A DNA stretch of 29,926 bases, taken from the NCBI GenBank assembly GCA_964482955.1, contig CAYZZW010000044.1, positions 1 to 29,926 on the forward strand, given 5' to 3'. Source of the stretch: JAPLSN01 sp964482955. GTDB lineage: Bacteria > Spirochaetota > Spirochaetia > Treponematales > UBA12059. A program made the position numbers and the translations under genes. Below the pieces are notes generated by a model. That model searched no databases, was not told the DNA's origin, and was given only the letters and a program-made list of their open reading frames with translations. Positions 1-7,288 of this stretch are shown piece after piece (position 1 is the stretch's first letter; the number at the start of each line of letters is the position of its first letter).

Positions 1-1
1 C

Positions 2-325
2 CGCCCCTGGCTCCCGGAAGACCTCCGGGACGACCCCCAGTTCATCGATCTCGAACGCCAATATCGCGAGTTCTGTACGGACGAAGAGCTCCGCTACATC
101 GCCGAAAGCCGCTTCCGCTTCATCACCGACGTCGCCAACGAAAAGTCGTGGGCCCGCCAGCACGGCTACGACGAAGGCAAAGCTGAAGGAAAAGCCGAAG
201 GCAAAGCTGAAGGCAAGCGCGAACGGGACATCGAACTCGCTCGGAAGATGAAGGCGCGAGGGATGGCGACGGAGGAGATCGAGTCCCTGACGGAGCTGCC
301 GCGGACAGTGATCGAGGAACTGTAA
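2..325 (+). CDS. Rpn-family PD-(D/E)XK nuclease / putative transposase, C-terminal part (5' truncated by window edge)
   Basis: The open frame enters at base 2 and ends at TAA 323-325, giving about 107 residues of C-terminus. Visible are a helical stretch (RQYREFCTDEELRYIAES), then three tandem EGKA units, then a tail of the form LARKMKARGMATEEIESLTELP...IEEL. That arrangement (charged EGKAEGK linker followed by an 'ARxMKxxGxxxxEIxxxTGL'-like tail) is characteristic of Rpn/YhgA-like recombination-promoting nucleases, often labelled PD-(D/E)XK nuclease family transposase. The catalytic nuclease domain would lie upstream, outside the window, so activity cannot be judged. The EGKA linker is encoded by a near-perfect 12-bp DNA repeat (about 173-216) that could expand or contract. 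The stop is followed within a few bases by a structured repeat whose hairpin may terminate this transcript. The frame was read by hand from the sequence. Confidence 0.75.
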   Translation, partial: RPWLPEDLRDDPQFIDLERQYREFCTDEELRYIAESRFRFITDVANEKSWARQHGYDEGKAEGKAEGKAEGKRERDIELARKMKARGMATEEIESLTELPRTVIEEL

Positions 326-326
326 C

Positions 327-565
327 CATCCTTGAGGCTTTCCGGGTAGGTGCGGCGTTTTATATGGACCGTACAGGTCGGGTCCTGTCGCTAAAAAAGA
401 GCATGGTGTCGTTCGGAGTACCTCGCGATACCATGCTCTTTTTTACGCCACCCGACCCGGCTCATACGGTTCAAACAAGCTGGCGCCATCTTGCCCCAGC
501 AGAGCCGCACAACGGCTTTCAGGCCGAACGAATCGCTACGGGCTTTCGCTTGCAAAAACCGGCCC
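327..565 (+). repeat. Interspersed structured repeat, copy 1
   Basis: This stretch recurs in the same orientation at about 26324 and 27550. Over 361-487 I count about four mismatches to copy 2. Layout in order: a 5' segment ending in GGTGCGGC; an outer stem arm GGTCGGGT (376-383); a strong A-tract/T-tract hairpin (393-444); the outer partner ACCCGACC (450-457); and a GC-rich 3' module holding CGGC..GCCG and CGAACGAATCGC. An 80-codon frame runs through it, but the corresponding frame is broken in copy 3, so I treat it as non-coding. It starts immediately after the upstream stop codon. Function unknown: terminator cassette, REP/MITE-like element or structured RNA are all possible. Confidence 0.8.
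393..444 (+). terminator. Bidirectional terminator-like hairpin inside repeat copy 1
   Basis: Bases 393-407 (A6 then GAGCATGGT) pair perfectly with 430-444 (ACCATGCTC then T6). The stem extends inward through a G-T wobble and three more pairs to about 19 bp, closing on a 14-nt loop. The A-tract and T-tract make it an intrinsic-terminator shape on either strand. An additional 8-bp outer stem (376-383 with 450-457) encloses it. It lies 68 nt past the stop of the Rpn-like gene. Confidence 0.7.
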
Positions 566-597
566 GGAGTTTCCTACTTTTAAACCCTTTCCCCTCT

Positions 598-648
598 TCT
601 CCGTGACCTCCGTGACCTCCGTGGCCGAATCTCCGTGTCTCCGTGGTG
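598..648. repeat. Degenerate CTCCGTG short tandem repeat
   Basis: Five irregularly spaced CTCCGTG units occur here (for example CTCCGTGACCTCCGTGACC). Read on the minus strand, as transcribed past the last gene of the hydrogenase operon, it becomes ACCACGGAGACACGGAG. Related CACGAAG units lie after rodZ and before rimO. The stretch 326-689 otherwise holds only repeat copy 1; I see no supportable gene in it. Confidence 0.6.
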
Positions 649-689
649 AGTCTTGTGAGAGGGTGCCTTCGTGTCGCAGCGTTCGAGAT

Positions 690-1016
690 TCATTCCCCAG
701 CGGGGCGGGGGTTTTTGACGGCGAGGACGCGGAGGGGGCCGGGGCCGAGGTTGCGCATGCCGTGGGAGAGGCCTTTCGGGTTCGGGATGCAGGTGCCGGG
801 GCCGGCTTCGAGGGTTTCGTCGCCGAGGATGAAGAGGCCGCGGCCTTCCATGACGAAGTATTCCATGTCGACGGGCGTGACGTGGGGCTTCACGAAGCCG
901 CCCGGGGCCACGTCGATGTGGACGATCATCGCCTCGGGGGCGCTGTAGGCGACGCGGGCGACGACGCCGGAATCGTCCTTGATGACGCGGCCCTGGAGGT
1001 AGTGGAGACTGTCCAT
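690..1016 (-). CDS. Small cupin-domain protein, last gene of the hydrogenase operon
   Basis: 108 residues, a single-domain cupin. Motif 1 is visible as KPHVTPVDMEYFVMEGRG with candidate metal ligands H45 and E52 (the usual HxH is HxT here). Motif 2 is GLSHGMRNLGPGPLRVLAV with H85. The ATG at 1014-1016 sits 2 nt after the hypB stop, so it is very likely co-translated with the hydrogenase maturation genes. Cupins of this size bind small ligands or metals, or act as sugar isomerases or sensors; the sequence does not show which. The context suggests a role tied to hydrogenase expression, metal handling or stability, but that is inference. Translation ends at TGA 690-692, and the downstream DNA is a short-repeat region without a clear terminator. 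Confidence 0.8.
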   Translation of the reverse strand: MDSLHYLQGRVIKDDSGVVARVAYSAPEAMIVHIDVAPGGFVKPHVTPVDMEYFVMEGRGLFILGDETLEAGPGTCIPNPKGLSHGMRNLGPGPLRVLAVKNPRPAGE

Positions 1017-1018
1017 GC

Positions 1019-1684
1019 TCAGTCCTTGACGGCGGCGCGCGCGGCGCGGAGCCAGGAAAGGACGGCGTCGACGCCGGCGCCGGAGCGGCCGTCGAGCGGG
1101 AAGACCGGGCAACCGGGGGACGCGGACGAAAGGCCGCGGCGGAAGAAATCCTCGTCGAAGCCGACCGCGTCGCGGAGGTCGAGTTTCGTGAGGACGCAGG
1201 CGGCGGAGCGCGCGAAGACGGTCGGGTACTTCCACGGCTTGTCGCTGCCCTCGGCCGCGCTCGCGACGACGAGCTTCACGTCCTCGCCGATCGTGAACTC
1301 CGCCGGGCAGACGAGGTTGCCGATGTTCTCGACGAGGAGCCACGAGCCGTCCGGGACGCGCATCTTCCCGAGGATGCCTTCGATCATCGCGGCGTTCAGG
1401 TGGCAGTCGCCGCCCGTCTCGATCTGCCAGGCTTCCACGCCGAGGTTCTTGAGGAAGCGCGTGTCGAGGTCGGTCGCGACGTCGCCCTCGATGACGGCGA
1501 TGCCTTCGCCCGAGCCGCGGAGGCGCTCGGCGAGGCGCGCGATGAAGCTCGTCTTGCCGGCGCCCGGCGAGCCGAGGATGTTGACGCAGAAGACGCCGCG
1601 GGCGCGGAGGTCGCGGTTGATCTTTCGCGCCAAGTCGTCGTTGGCTTCGTAGATCGCGCGCTTCACTTCGACGGTGACGCTCAT
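1019..1684 (-). CDS. hypB: Hydrogenase nickel-insertion GTPase HypB
   Basis: 221 residues. HypB is a GTPase that, with HypA, delivers nickel to the [NiFe] hydrogenase large subunit. Visible: P-loop GSPGAGKT at 38-45; the G-domain metal site GDCHLN with C93 and H94, and C125 in ENIGNLVCPAEF; and a G4-type TKLD at about 166-169. The N-terminal CxxCGC high-affinity nickel motif and the His-rich stretch found in some HypB proteins are both absent, so this is the short form with only the G-domain metal site. The ATG overlaps the hypA stop by 4 nt (ATGA). Only hypA and hypB are here. HypC, D, E and F, needed for the Fe(CN)2CO group, must be elsewhere if the enzyme is functional. Confidence 0.96.
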   Translation of the reverse strand: MSVTVEVKRAIYEANDDLARKINRDLRARGVFCVNILGSPGAGKTSFIARLAERLRGSGEGIAVIEGDVATDLDTRFLKNLGVEAWQIETGGDCHLNAAMIEGILGKMRVPDGSWLLVENIGNLVCPAEFTIGEDVKLVVASAAEGSDKPWKYPTVFARSAACVLTKLDLRDAVGFDEDFFRRGLSSASPGCPVFPLDGRSGAGVDAVLSWLRAARAAVKD

Positions 1685-2040
1685 CGCTCATCCCCCGTCA
1701 GGTCGAGCTCGATCGCGTCGACGTAAAACTCGCGTCCGATTTTCGTGGCTTCGCCGAGCGCGCCGCAGGTGGGACATTCGAAGGAAAAGCGCACACGTTC
1801 GAACAGGTCGCCGCAGGCGGGGCAGCGCAGCTTCGGCTTCACGTAGCTGACGTCCAGCGTGGCGCCCTCGACCGGGGAGCCCTTGCCGAGGACGCCGACG
1901 TAGAACGCAAGGGATTCTTCCATGTAGCCGGTCGACTCGCCCACGACGAGCCGCACGGTCTTCACGCGGGTCGCCCCGCGCTTGCCGGCCTCCTCGGCGA
2001 CGATGCGCACGAGGGATTCGGCGGCGCTCGCCTCATGCAT
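1681..2040 (-). CDS. hypA: Hydrogenase nickel metallochaperone HypA
   Basis: 119 residues from the ATG at 2038-2040. The start is fixed by the invariant MHE N-terminus, whose His2 and Glu3 are nickel ligands in the family. An upstream in-frame extension would add 21 residues that do not look like HypA. The zinc domain is clear: CPAC (C73, C76) and CPTC (C89, C92). HypA passes nickel to the hydrogenase apoprotein together with HypB. The start codon lies inside the last codons of echF (8-nt overlap) and the stop overlaps the hypB start (ATGA), so translation is coupled with the hydrogenase structural genes. Confidence 0.95.
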   Translation of the reverse strand: MHEASAAESLVRIVAEEAGKRGATRVKTVRLVVGESTGYMEESLAFYVGVLGKGSPVEGATLDVSYVKPKLRCPACGDLFERVRFSFECPTCGALGEATKIGREFYVDAIELDLTGDER

Positions 2041-2404
2041 CGGTTTTCGGCGCGGTGTCGCCCCGGTGTTCCTCGACGCGCCCGGCGGAGTCGCCGGATT
2101 CAAGGGCGGTCGAACGCTGGTTCGCCATCGACAGGCATTTCTTCGGGCAGGCGCGCACGCACGCGCCGCAGATGACGCAGGCGAAGCGGTCGATGCGCCA
2201 GAGCTTCGCGGCGCGGTCGACGGTTATCGCGTCGGCGGGGCAGTGTTTCGCGCACGCGGAACAGAAGATGCACGCGGGAAAGTCGATGACGATCCGGCCG
2301 CGGCTCTCGGCGAAGGCGGGCCGGACGACGTACGGGTAGCGGCGCGTCGCCGGCTTCGTGAGGAGGTTCCTGAAAATGGTCTGCGCCATGGGAAGGAAAG
2401 CCAC
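2033..2404 (-). CDS. echF: Ech-type hydrogenase ferredoxin subunit EchF (2x[4Fe-4S], NuoI-like)
   Basis: 123 residues with two canonical cluster motifs: C45-C48-C51-C55 and C76-C79-C82-C86 (CxxCxxCxxxCP). The N-terminus MAQTIFRNLLTKPATRRYPY matches the NuoI/EchF family, which carries electrons between ferredoxin and the small subunit. I chose the GTG at 2404 because an AGAGG Shine-Dalgarno, overlapping the end of echE, sits about 6 nt upstream. The ATG at 2389 (residue 6) lacks such a site but is the alternative. The residues after the second cluster form a short charged tail of no known function. The 3' end overlaps hypA by 8 nt. Confidence 0.92.
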   Translation of the reverse strand: MAFLPMAQTIFRNLLTKPATRRYPYVVRPAFAESRGRIVIDFPACIFCSACAKHCPADAITVDRAAKLWRIDRFACVICGACVRACPKKCLSMANQRSTALESGDSAGRVEEHRGDTAPKTDA

Positions 2405-2407
2405 GGA

Positions 2408-3517
2408 TCACCTCTCGGTACAGGAAATGCAGGGGTCGATGGTCAGCACGATCGTAGGCACGTCGCCGAGATCGGCGCCCATGAGGGCTTCGGCCATCGC
2501 CGGGATGTTCGCGAAGGTCGGGGTGCGCACGCGGAAGCGCTCCATGTTCCTCGTGCCGTTCGAACGGACGAAGTAGAGCACTTCGCCGCGCGGCTGTTCG
2601 AGCCGGATGAACGCGTCGCCCTTGGGCGGCATGCCCTTCGGCGTCTCGAGCACGGGCCCCGCGGGGATCTTCGAGGCCACCTGCTCGAGGATGCGGAAGG
2701 ACTGCTCGATCTCGCGGATGCGCACGAGAGCGCGCGCCATCGAGTCGCCGGCCGTTTCGGTAACCACGTCGAAGTCCACTTCGCCGTAGGCCGCGTAGCC
2801 GCGACGGCGCAGGTCGTAGTCGTGGCCGCTCGCGCGGAGCATGGGTCCGACGGCGCCCAGGTCGTACGCCCGGTCGCGCGATAGGACACCTACCTTCTCG
2901 AGGCGGTGGCGCACCGTGGGATCGGTCACCATCACCTCCGCCAGGCGGAGCGTCTCGTTGCGGACGGACTTCAAGGCTTTCATGCAGCGCGCCAGGGTTT
3001 CGTTCGACGGATCCTTGGCGACGCCGCCCACGAGGGCCGAGCCGAAGATGACGCGGCCGCCCGAGGTTTCCTCGGCGACGTCGACGACGGTCTCCCGCGC
3101 GCGCCACGAGGCCATGAACAGGTTCTCGAAGCCGAAGGCGTCGGCCGCGAGCCCGAGCCACAGGAGGTGGCTCTGCACGCGCTCGATCTCGCACCAGAAG
3201 GTGCGGAGCCAGCGGGCGCGGTCCGGAATCGTCAGCCCGAGGATCGACTCGACGGCTTCGCAGTAGCCCATGCCGTGCATGAAGGAGCAGATGCCGCAGA
3301 TGCGCTCGGCGACGTGGACGTAGTCCAGGTAGTCGCGCTTCTCGACGATGAGTTCGAGGCCGCGGTGGATGTAGCCGATCTGCGGCACGACGCCGACGAT
3401 CTTCTCGTCTTCGAGCTGGAGGTCGAAGTGGAGCGGCTCGGGCAGGACGGGATGCTGGGGACCGAACGGGATGACCGACGGGCCGGGGACCGGTTTCGGT
3501 TCGTGCGCGTGGCTCAT
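2408..3517 (-). CDS. echE: Group 4 [NiFe] hydrogenase large subunit EchE (NuoD-like)
   Basis: 369 residues; the catalytic subunit holding the NiFe centre. The L1 motif is RICGIC (C74, C77) and the L2 motif is DPCISC (C363, C366), giving all four Cys ligands. The protein stops at TER, three residues after the last Cys. There is no C-terminal extension to be cut, and no maturation endopeptidase gene is nearby; some Ech/CooH-type large subunits are known to lack this extension. The ATG at 3515-3517 overlaps the echD stop (ATGA). The longer upstream frame is out of context with the family and overlaps echD, so I rejected it. The NuoD-like fold and neighbours place it in the Ech (group 4e-like) set rather than soluble hydrogenases. 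Confidence 0.96.
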   Translation of the reverse strand: MSHAHEPKPVPGPSVIPFGPQHPVLPEPLHFDLQLEDEKIVGVVPQIGYIHRGLELIVEKRDYLDYVHVAERICGICSFMHGMGYCEAVESILGLTIPDRARWLRTFWCEIERVQSHLLWLGLAADAFGFENLFMASWRARETVVDVAEETSGGRVIFGSALVGGVAKDPSNETLARCMKALKSVRNETLRLAEVMVTDPTVRHRLEKVGVLSRDRAYDLGAVGPMLRASGHDYDLRRRGYAAYGEVDFDVVTETAGDSMARALVRIREIEQSFRILEQVASKIPAGPVLETPKGMPPKGDAFIRLEQPRGEVLYFVRSNGTRNMERFRVRTPTFANIPAMAEALMGADLGDVPTIVLTIDPCISCTER

Positions 3518-3942
3518 TTCGTCCCCTCCCCCGTTCCGGGCCGTTCGACGGCGGTCGGCACGTCGGGGCGCTCGCTCCCCGAAACGGTGAGCCGCGCCTT
3601 CGCGAACGGCTTGCCCTTCGCGACGTCGAAGACCTTGCCCTCCCAGTCGAGGGCGATGCGTTCGATCCGCACGCCGAAGAGGTCGCGGATCTCGTTTTCG
3701 TAGAGGAAGGCCGCGGGATAGAAGGGCGTGACGCTCGGCACCGGCGTCTTGAGGCCGACGTTGATCCGTATCGTCCGCATCGCGTAGCCGCCGCCGAAGG
3801 AGTAATCGAGCTCGTAGCCGTCCTCCCGCGCGACGCACAGGATCTGCACGAGCCGCCAACGGTCCAGCTTGAGCGAATCCACGAGCTCGGGCAGGTCGTC
3901 GACGCCAGTCTCTTCGACGGTTTGAATCTCGTGCTCAACCAT
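3514..3942 (-). CDS. echD: Ech-type hydrogenase subunit EchD (NuoC-like, 30-kDa subunit family)
   Basis: 142 residues. It carries the NuoC/30-kDa signature as FYPAAFLYENEIRDLFGVRIE (about 74-94), and the preceding half (LVQILCVAREDGYELDYSFGGG) fits the same fold. This is a peripheral, non-cofactor subunit linking small and large subunits on the cytoplasmic side. It is shorter than NuoC, as expected for Ech. The ATG at 3940-3942 lies within the end of echC (8-nt overlap) and the stop overlaps echE. The last ~25 residues are Pro/Gly/Glu-rich and look disordered. Confidence 0.9.
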   Translation of the reverse strand: MVEHEIQTVEETGVDDLPELVDSLKLDRWRLVQILCVAREDGYELDYSFGGGYAMRTIRINVGLKTPVPSVTPFYPAAFLYENEIRDLFGVRIERIALDWEGKVFDVAKGKPFAKARLTVSGSERPDVPTAVERPGTGEGTK

Positions 3943-4438
3943 GGTTCGCCTCCGCGTCTCCCGCCGTCGCGCGCGCGTTCGCGCCGCGGCCTTTCTTGCG
4001 CAGCGCCTTCCGCCGCTCGGCGAGCAGCGTCGCGCCGGCGACCACGCCGTCCAGAATCGATTCCGGCTTGGCGGCGCAGCCGGGGACGTAGACGTCCACC
4101 GGAATCACCTTGCCAACGCCGCCCTTAACGTTGTAGCACTCCGCGAAGACGCCGCCCGAGTAGGCGCAGGCGCCGACCGCCACGACCACCTTCGGTTCCG
4201 GCATCTGCTCGTAGATGATCCTGACGACTTCCTCGTTGCGGTGGTTCACGGAGCCGGTCACGAGGAGGAGGTCGGCCTGTTTGGGATCGCCCGTCACGAT
4301 GCAGCCGAACCGCTCCGCGTCGTACACCGGCGTGAGGCACGCGAGCACCTCGATGTCGCAGCCGTTGCAGGAGGACGCGTCGTAATGGATGAGCCAGGGC
4401 GACTTTTCGATCGGCCTGGGTTTCGGCTTACGGCTCAC
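3935..4438 (-). CDS. echC: [NiFe] hydrogenase small subunit EchC (NuoB-like)
   Basis: 167 residues from a GTG at 4436-4438, which overlaps the echB stop as GTGA; no other start gives a family-like N-terminus. Ligands for the proximal [4Fe-4S] cluster are visible: C24 and C27 in SCNGCDIEV, C91 in GACAYSGG, and C121 in YVPGCAAKPE. The small subunit takes electrons from the EchF clusters to the NiFe site. The length is typical for EchC/NuoB-like small subunits. The C-terminal ~30 residues are Lys/Arg/Ala-rich and extend beyond the conserved fold. Confidence 0.95.
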   Translation of the reverse strand: MSRKPKPRPIEKSPWLIHYDASSCNGCDIEVLACLTPVYDAERFGCIVTGDPKQADLLLVTGSVNHRNEEVVRIIYEQMPEPKVVVAVGACAYSGGVFAECYNVKGGVGKVIPVDVYVPGCAAKPESILDGVVAGATLLAERRKALRKKGRGANARATAGDAEANHG

Positions 4439-5304
4439 GGCAGCCCCCTCGTGATGATGTAGAACGGGATGAGGTTGCCCGCGCCGGCGACGAGGGTGAC
4501 GACCCACGCCATCGAGAGCGTCCATTCCCATTTCGCGCGCGCCGTGGCGTTGTCGATGAGGATGACGAGGAACCACGTGAACACGCCGCCCGCGATCGCC
4601 GCCCACCAGCTCGAGCTGAAGAACAGGAAGACGAGCGCGTAGAGGTAGACCGATTCGTACCAGTGCGCGAGCTCCACGAGCCCGAGGGCCGGCCCGCCCA
4701 TGTCGGCGGTGAGGCCCATGACGAGTTCCTGGTGCGCGTGGTGCGACGTGGAAAGGTCGAAGGGCGACTTGCGGAGCTTCATCACGAGCACGAGGACGAG
4801 TCCGACGTAGATGCCCGGCAGGTACACGATGGCCGGCATCGTCGACTTCCAGATTTCGTAGAAGCCGAAGCTCTTCGCGAGGGCGTACAGACCCACGAGG
4901 GTCAGGACGACCATCGGCTCGTAGGCGGTCATGAGGAGCAGCTCGCGCTCGGCGCCGATGGTGCCGTAGGGCGAGCCGGTCGAGTACGCGGCGAGTATGA
5001 GGAAGATGCCCGCCAGGGTCAGGACGAAAATGATGAGCAGGATGTCGGAGCCGTAGAAGAAGAGCACGCCCGTGAGCACCGCGAACACGAAGTGGCACAG
5101 GATGAGCGGCACCTGGATCCGGTTCACGGGCGGAAGGCGCTTCGAAAAGAGCTTCGACACGTCGTAGAAAGGCTGAAGGAGCGGCGGGCCGATACGTCCC
5201 TGCATGCGCGCGGTCAGCTTGCGGTCCAGGCCCGCGAGGAGGCCGCCGGCCACCGGCCCGAGCGCGAGGTAGGCGGCGACGATCCAGAGTTCGAGACCGT
5301 TCAT
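4435..5304 (-). CDS. echB: Ech-type hydrogenase membrane subunit EchB (NuoH-like)
   Basis: 289 residues, about eight hydrophobic segments. NuoH-family marks include DRKLTARMQGRIGPPLLQPFYDVSKL near residues 27-52, the GAERELLLMTAYEP loop, and the SPFDLSTSHHAHQELVMG region with acidic and histidine residues. NuoH-like subunits form the membrane foot that couples electron transfer in the small subunit to ion movement. The ATG at 5302-5304 overlaps the echA stop (ATGA). A much longer upstream extension of the same frame exists but is an Arg/Gly-rich shadow inside echA. Confidence 0.94.
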   Translation of the reverse strand: MNGLELWIVAAYLALGPVAGGLLAGLDRKLTARMQGRIGPPLLQPFYDVSKLFSKRLPPVNRIQVPLILCHFVFAVLTGVLFFYGSDILLIIFVLTLAGIFLILAAYSTGSPYGTIGAERELLLMTAYEPMVVLTLVGLYALAKSFGFYEIWKSTMPAIVYLPGIYVGLVLVLVMKLRKSPFDLSTSHHAHQELVMGLTADMGGPALGLVELAHWYESVYLYALVFLFFSSSWWAAIAGGVFTWFLVILIDNATARAKWEWTLSMAWVVTLVAGAGNLIPFYIITRGLP

Positions 5305-7205
5305 AGCATCACCGTCCCGATCATGGTTATGACGACCAGCATCCCGACCCAGATGCCGGCGCGGAGTATCCTCCGCTCGTCGAAGATCTTCGAAAGGTAG
5401 TAGGAACGCGTTTCGACCTGCAGGGTCTTGCCCATGGAACCGGCGAAGGAAAGGCCGGGTCCCGCCGGACGGGCCGACATGTATGCGGTCGAAAGCTCCG
5501 TCTTCCGCGCCCGCGCGATCAGCATGGTGAGGACCGGCACCGCGACGGTCATGACGACCATGAGCACGGTGACGAAGGCGTTGCCTTGGTCGATGCGGAA
5601 GCTGCGCTTGAACACGTCGAGCAGGTAGGGCTCCACGGCCGCGCGCGACACGACCGGGAAGAGGGCGCAGGCCGCGATCGCGAGCGCCGCGAGGAAGCCC
5701 TCGGCCGCGAGCTCGGGCGCCGTGACCTTTGCTTCGTCGAGGCCTCGCGGCGCGTTCGGGTCCGGCATGCGGATGAGCACGCCGAGCCACTTGGCCCAGA
5801 ACAGCACGGTCGTGGCGCTGCCGTACGCGAGCAGCACGATCATGATCGGGCTCACGATGGAGTTCATATTGATGAACGCCTCCATGGCCGCCCACTTCGA
5901 CACGAGCATGCCGAAGGGCGCCACGAACATCGCCGAGATCCCCACGACGAGGAAGAGCGTCACGCGCGGCATGCGGACGGCGAGCGCGCCCATGTCCTCC
6001 ACGTCGAGGCTGCCCGTCCCCACGCTGGCCGTGCCGACCGCGAGGAAGAGGAGCGCCTTGGCGACCGCGTGGAACAGGATGAGGAAGAAGGCCACCCACG
6101 CGAGCTGGTAGGTACCGATGCCGGCGCACGCGGCGATGAGGCCGAGGTTCGACACCGTCGACAGCGCGAGGATGCGCTTGGCGTTTCGGATCGATACCGC
6201 CGCGAAGGCGCCCGCGATGAACGTGAGTATGCCCACGAAGGCGACGAGGAGCCCCGTCACCGTCCCGGAGAGCGCGGGCGCGAGGCGTACGAGCAGGTAG
6301 ACGCCCGCCTTCACCATCGTGCTCGAGTGGAGCATGGCGCTCACCGGCGTCGGCGCCACCATCGCGCCGAGCAGCCAGGGCGTGAACGGCAGCTGCGCCG
6401 ATTTCACGAGCCCCGCCAGCGCGAGGAAGGCGGCCGGCGCCGCCAGGGCCGCGACGCCGGATTGCGACAGCGCCGAGAGTTCGACGCTGCCCGCCTTGAC
6501 GGCGAGGAAGATGACGCCGAGCTGGAAGGCGATGCCGCCCACGATGTTGAGCGAGAGGGCGCGGAAGGCGCTGCGCTCGGACTCGGCGTCCTGGTTGTAG
6601 CCGATGAGCACGAACGAAGCCCAGGTCGTGAGCTCCCAGAAGAGCAGCATGAGCCTGAGGTCGTTCGAGAGCACGAGGCCGTACATCGCGCCGAGGAAGA
6701 CGAACATGACGAAGCTGAAGGTGCGCCGCCGGTCCCGGACTTCGGGATGCTCCTCGTGGAAGGTGGTCATGTAGCCCGTCGCGTGGAAGAGGATGAGCCC
6801 GCCCACGACGCCGACGAGCAGCGTCATGAGGACGGCCACCTGGTCGACGACGACGGTCGCCTGAGCCTCCACGCCCGACGTGTAGCGCTCGCCGAAGACG
6901 GCGAGCGCGGTCTGCACGATGGCGAGGAACAGCGGCAGGAGCCTGCGTTTACGTATCGCGGTCACGGCGAAGTACGCCGCGAGGAACAGCTCGACGCCGA
7001 GCGTCGCGTACTCGCGATAGGGGATTTCCACGACGAGACGCTGTGGCAGCGATCCGGCCACGCTCGCCGCGAACAGCACGGCGAAGAGGCCTTGGACCAC
7101 GGCGCCCGTCCCGACGACGACGCGTCTGACGTGGTAGTCCGGAATCAGCAGCACCAGCAACCCGAACGCGGGTGGAACCAGTACGAGCAACATAAGTAGT
7201 GTCAT
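5301..7205 (-). CDS. echA: Ech-type hydrogenase antiporter-like membrane subunit EchA (NuoL/MrpA-like)
   Basis: 634 residues with many transmembrane helices, the first gene of the operon. The NuoL/M/N and Mrp antiporter core is clear: LLFWELTTWASFVLIGYNQD (about 185-205) and the signature SAQLPFTPWLLGAMVAPTPVSAMLHSSTMVKAGVYL (about 267-302). It also has conserved lysines and the FHAVAKALLFLAVG segment. In Ech complexes this subunit is thought to carry proton or sodium translocation. The length is normal for EchA and much shorter than the fused CooM/HyfB-type forms. The ATG at 7203-7205 has no obvious Shine-Dalgarno and lies only about 11 nt from the predicted transcription start; a second ATG at 7193 is possible. 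Confidence 0.93.
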   Translation of the reverse strand: MTLLMLLVLVPPAFGLLVLLIPDYHVRRVVVGTGAVVQGLFAVLFAASVAGSLPQRLVVEIPYREYATLGVELFLAAYFAVTAIRKRRLLPLFLAIVQTALAVFGERYTSGVEAQATVVVDQVAVLMTLLVGVVGGLILFHATGYMTTFHEEHPEVRDRRRTFSFVMFVFLGAMYGLVLSNDLRLMLLFWELTTWASFVLIGYNQDAESERSAFRALSLNIVGGIAFQLGVIFLAVKAGSVELSALSQSGVAALAAPAAFLALAGLVKSAQLPFTPWLLGAMVAPTPVSAMLHSSTMVKAGVYLLVRLAPALSGTVTGLLVAFVGILTFIAGAFAAVSIRNAKRILALSTVSNLGLIAACAGIGTYQLAWVAFFLILFHAVAKALLFLAVGTASVGTGSLDVEDMGALAVRMPRVTLFLVVGISAMFVAPFGMLVSKWAAMEAFINMNSIVSPIMIVLLAYGSATTVLFWAKWLGVLIRMPDPNAPRGLDEAKVTAPELAAEGFLAALAIAACALFPVVSRAAVEPYLLDVFKRSFRIDQGNAFVTVLMVVMTVAVPVLTMLIARARKTELSTAYMSARPAGPGLSFAGSMGKTLQVETRSYYLSKIFDERRILRAGIWVGMLVVITMIGTVML

Positions 7206-7222
7206 GGGTGTGTCCGCTGCCC

Positions 7223-7251
7223 ATGATCGACCTTTCGGCCTATCGTGTCAA
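7223..7251 (-). promoter_or_regulatory. Sigma70-like promoter of the ech-hyp operon
   Basis: On the minus strand a perfect TTGACA (7251-7246) is followed by exactly 17 nt and GATCAT (7228-7223), four of six matches to TATAAT. The predicted start of transcription is near 7216, leaving a leader of only about 11 nt. A small hairpin CCGCT/AGCGG (7252-7269) abuts the -35 box. It could be the end of the EIIA transcript or an operator. Confidence 0.65.
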
Positions 7252-7288
7252 CCGCTCCCGTTTTAGCGGAAGTTAACGCGAATTTTCC

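Noticed and set aside
173..216. CRISPR-like short direct repeats
   Set aside because: The repeated 12-bp units are contiguous, in frame and encode the EGKA linker of the Rpn-like protein; there are no spacers.
364..606. 80-residue ORF inside repeat copy 1, with similar frames in copies 2 and 3
   Set aside because: Small changes near 27581-27592 break the frame in copy 3, there is no convincing Shine-Dalgarno, and the DNA structure is better conserved than any protein.
603..1726. Plus-strand ORFs opposite hypA, hypB and the cupin (for example 603-1652)
   Set aside because: They are antisense shadows in GC-rich DNA with Arg/Ala/Gly-rich products and no family resemblance; the minus-strand genes have complete motifs.
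2100..3938. Long minus-strand ORF in another frame across echD-echF
   Set aside because: The product is Arg/Pro-rich low complexity and it overlaps genes with intact cofactor motifs in the correct frames.
5586..7199. 537-residue plus-strand ORF opposite echA
   Set aside because: Composed almost entirely of Glu, Arg, His and Asp, as expected from the antisense of a hydrophobic membrane protein; no start signal.
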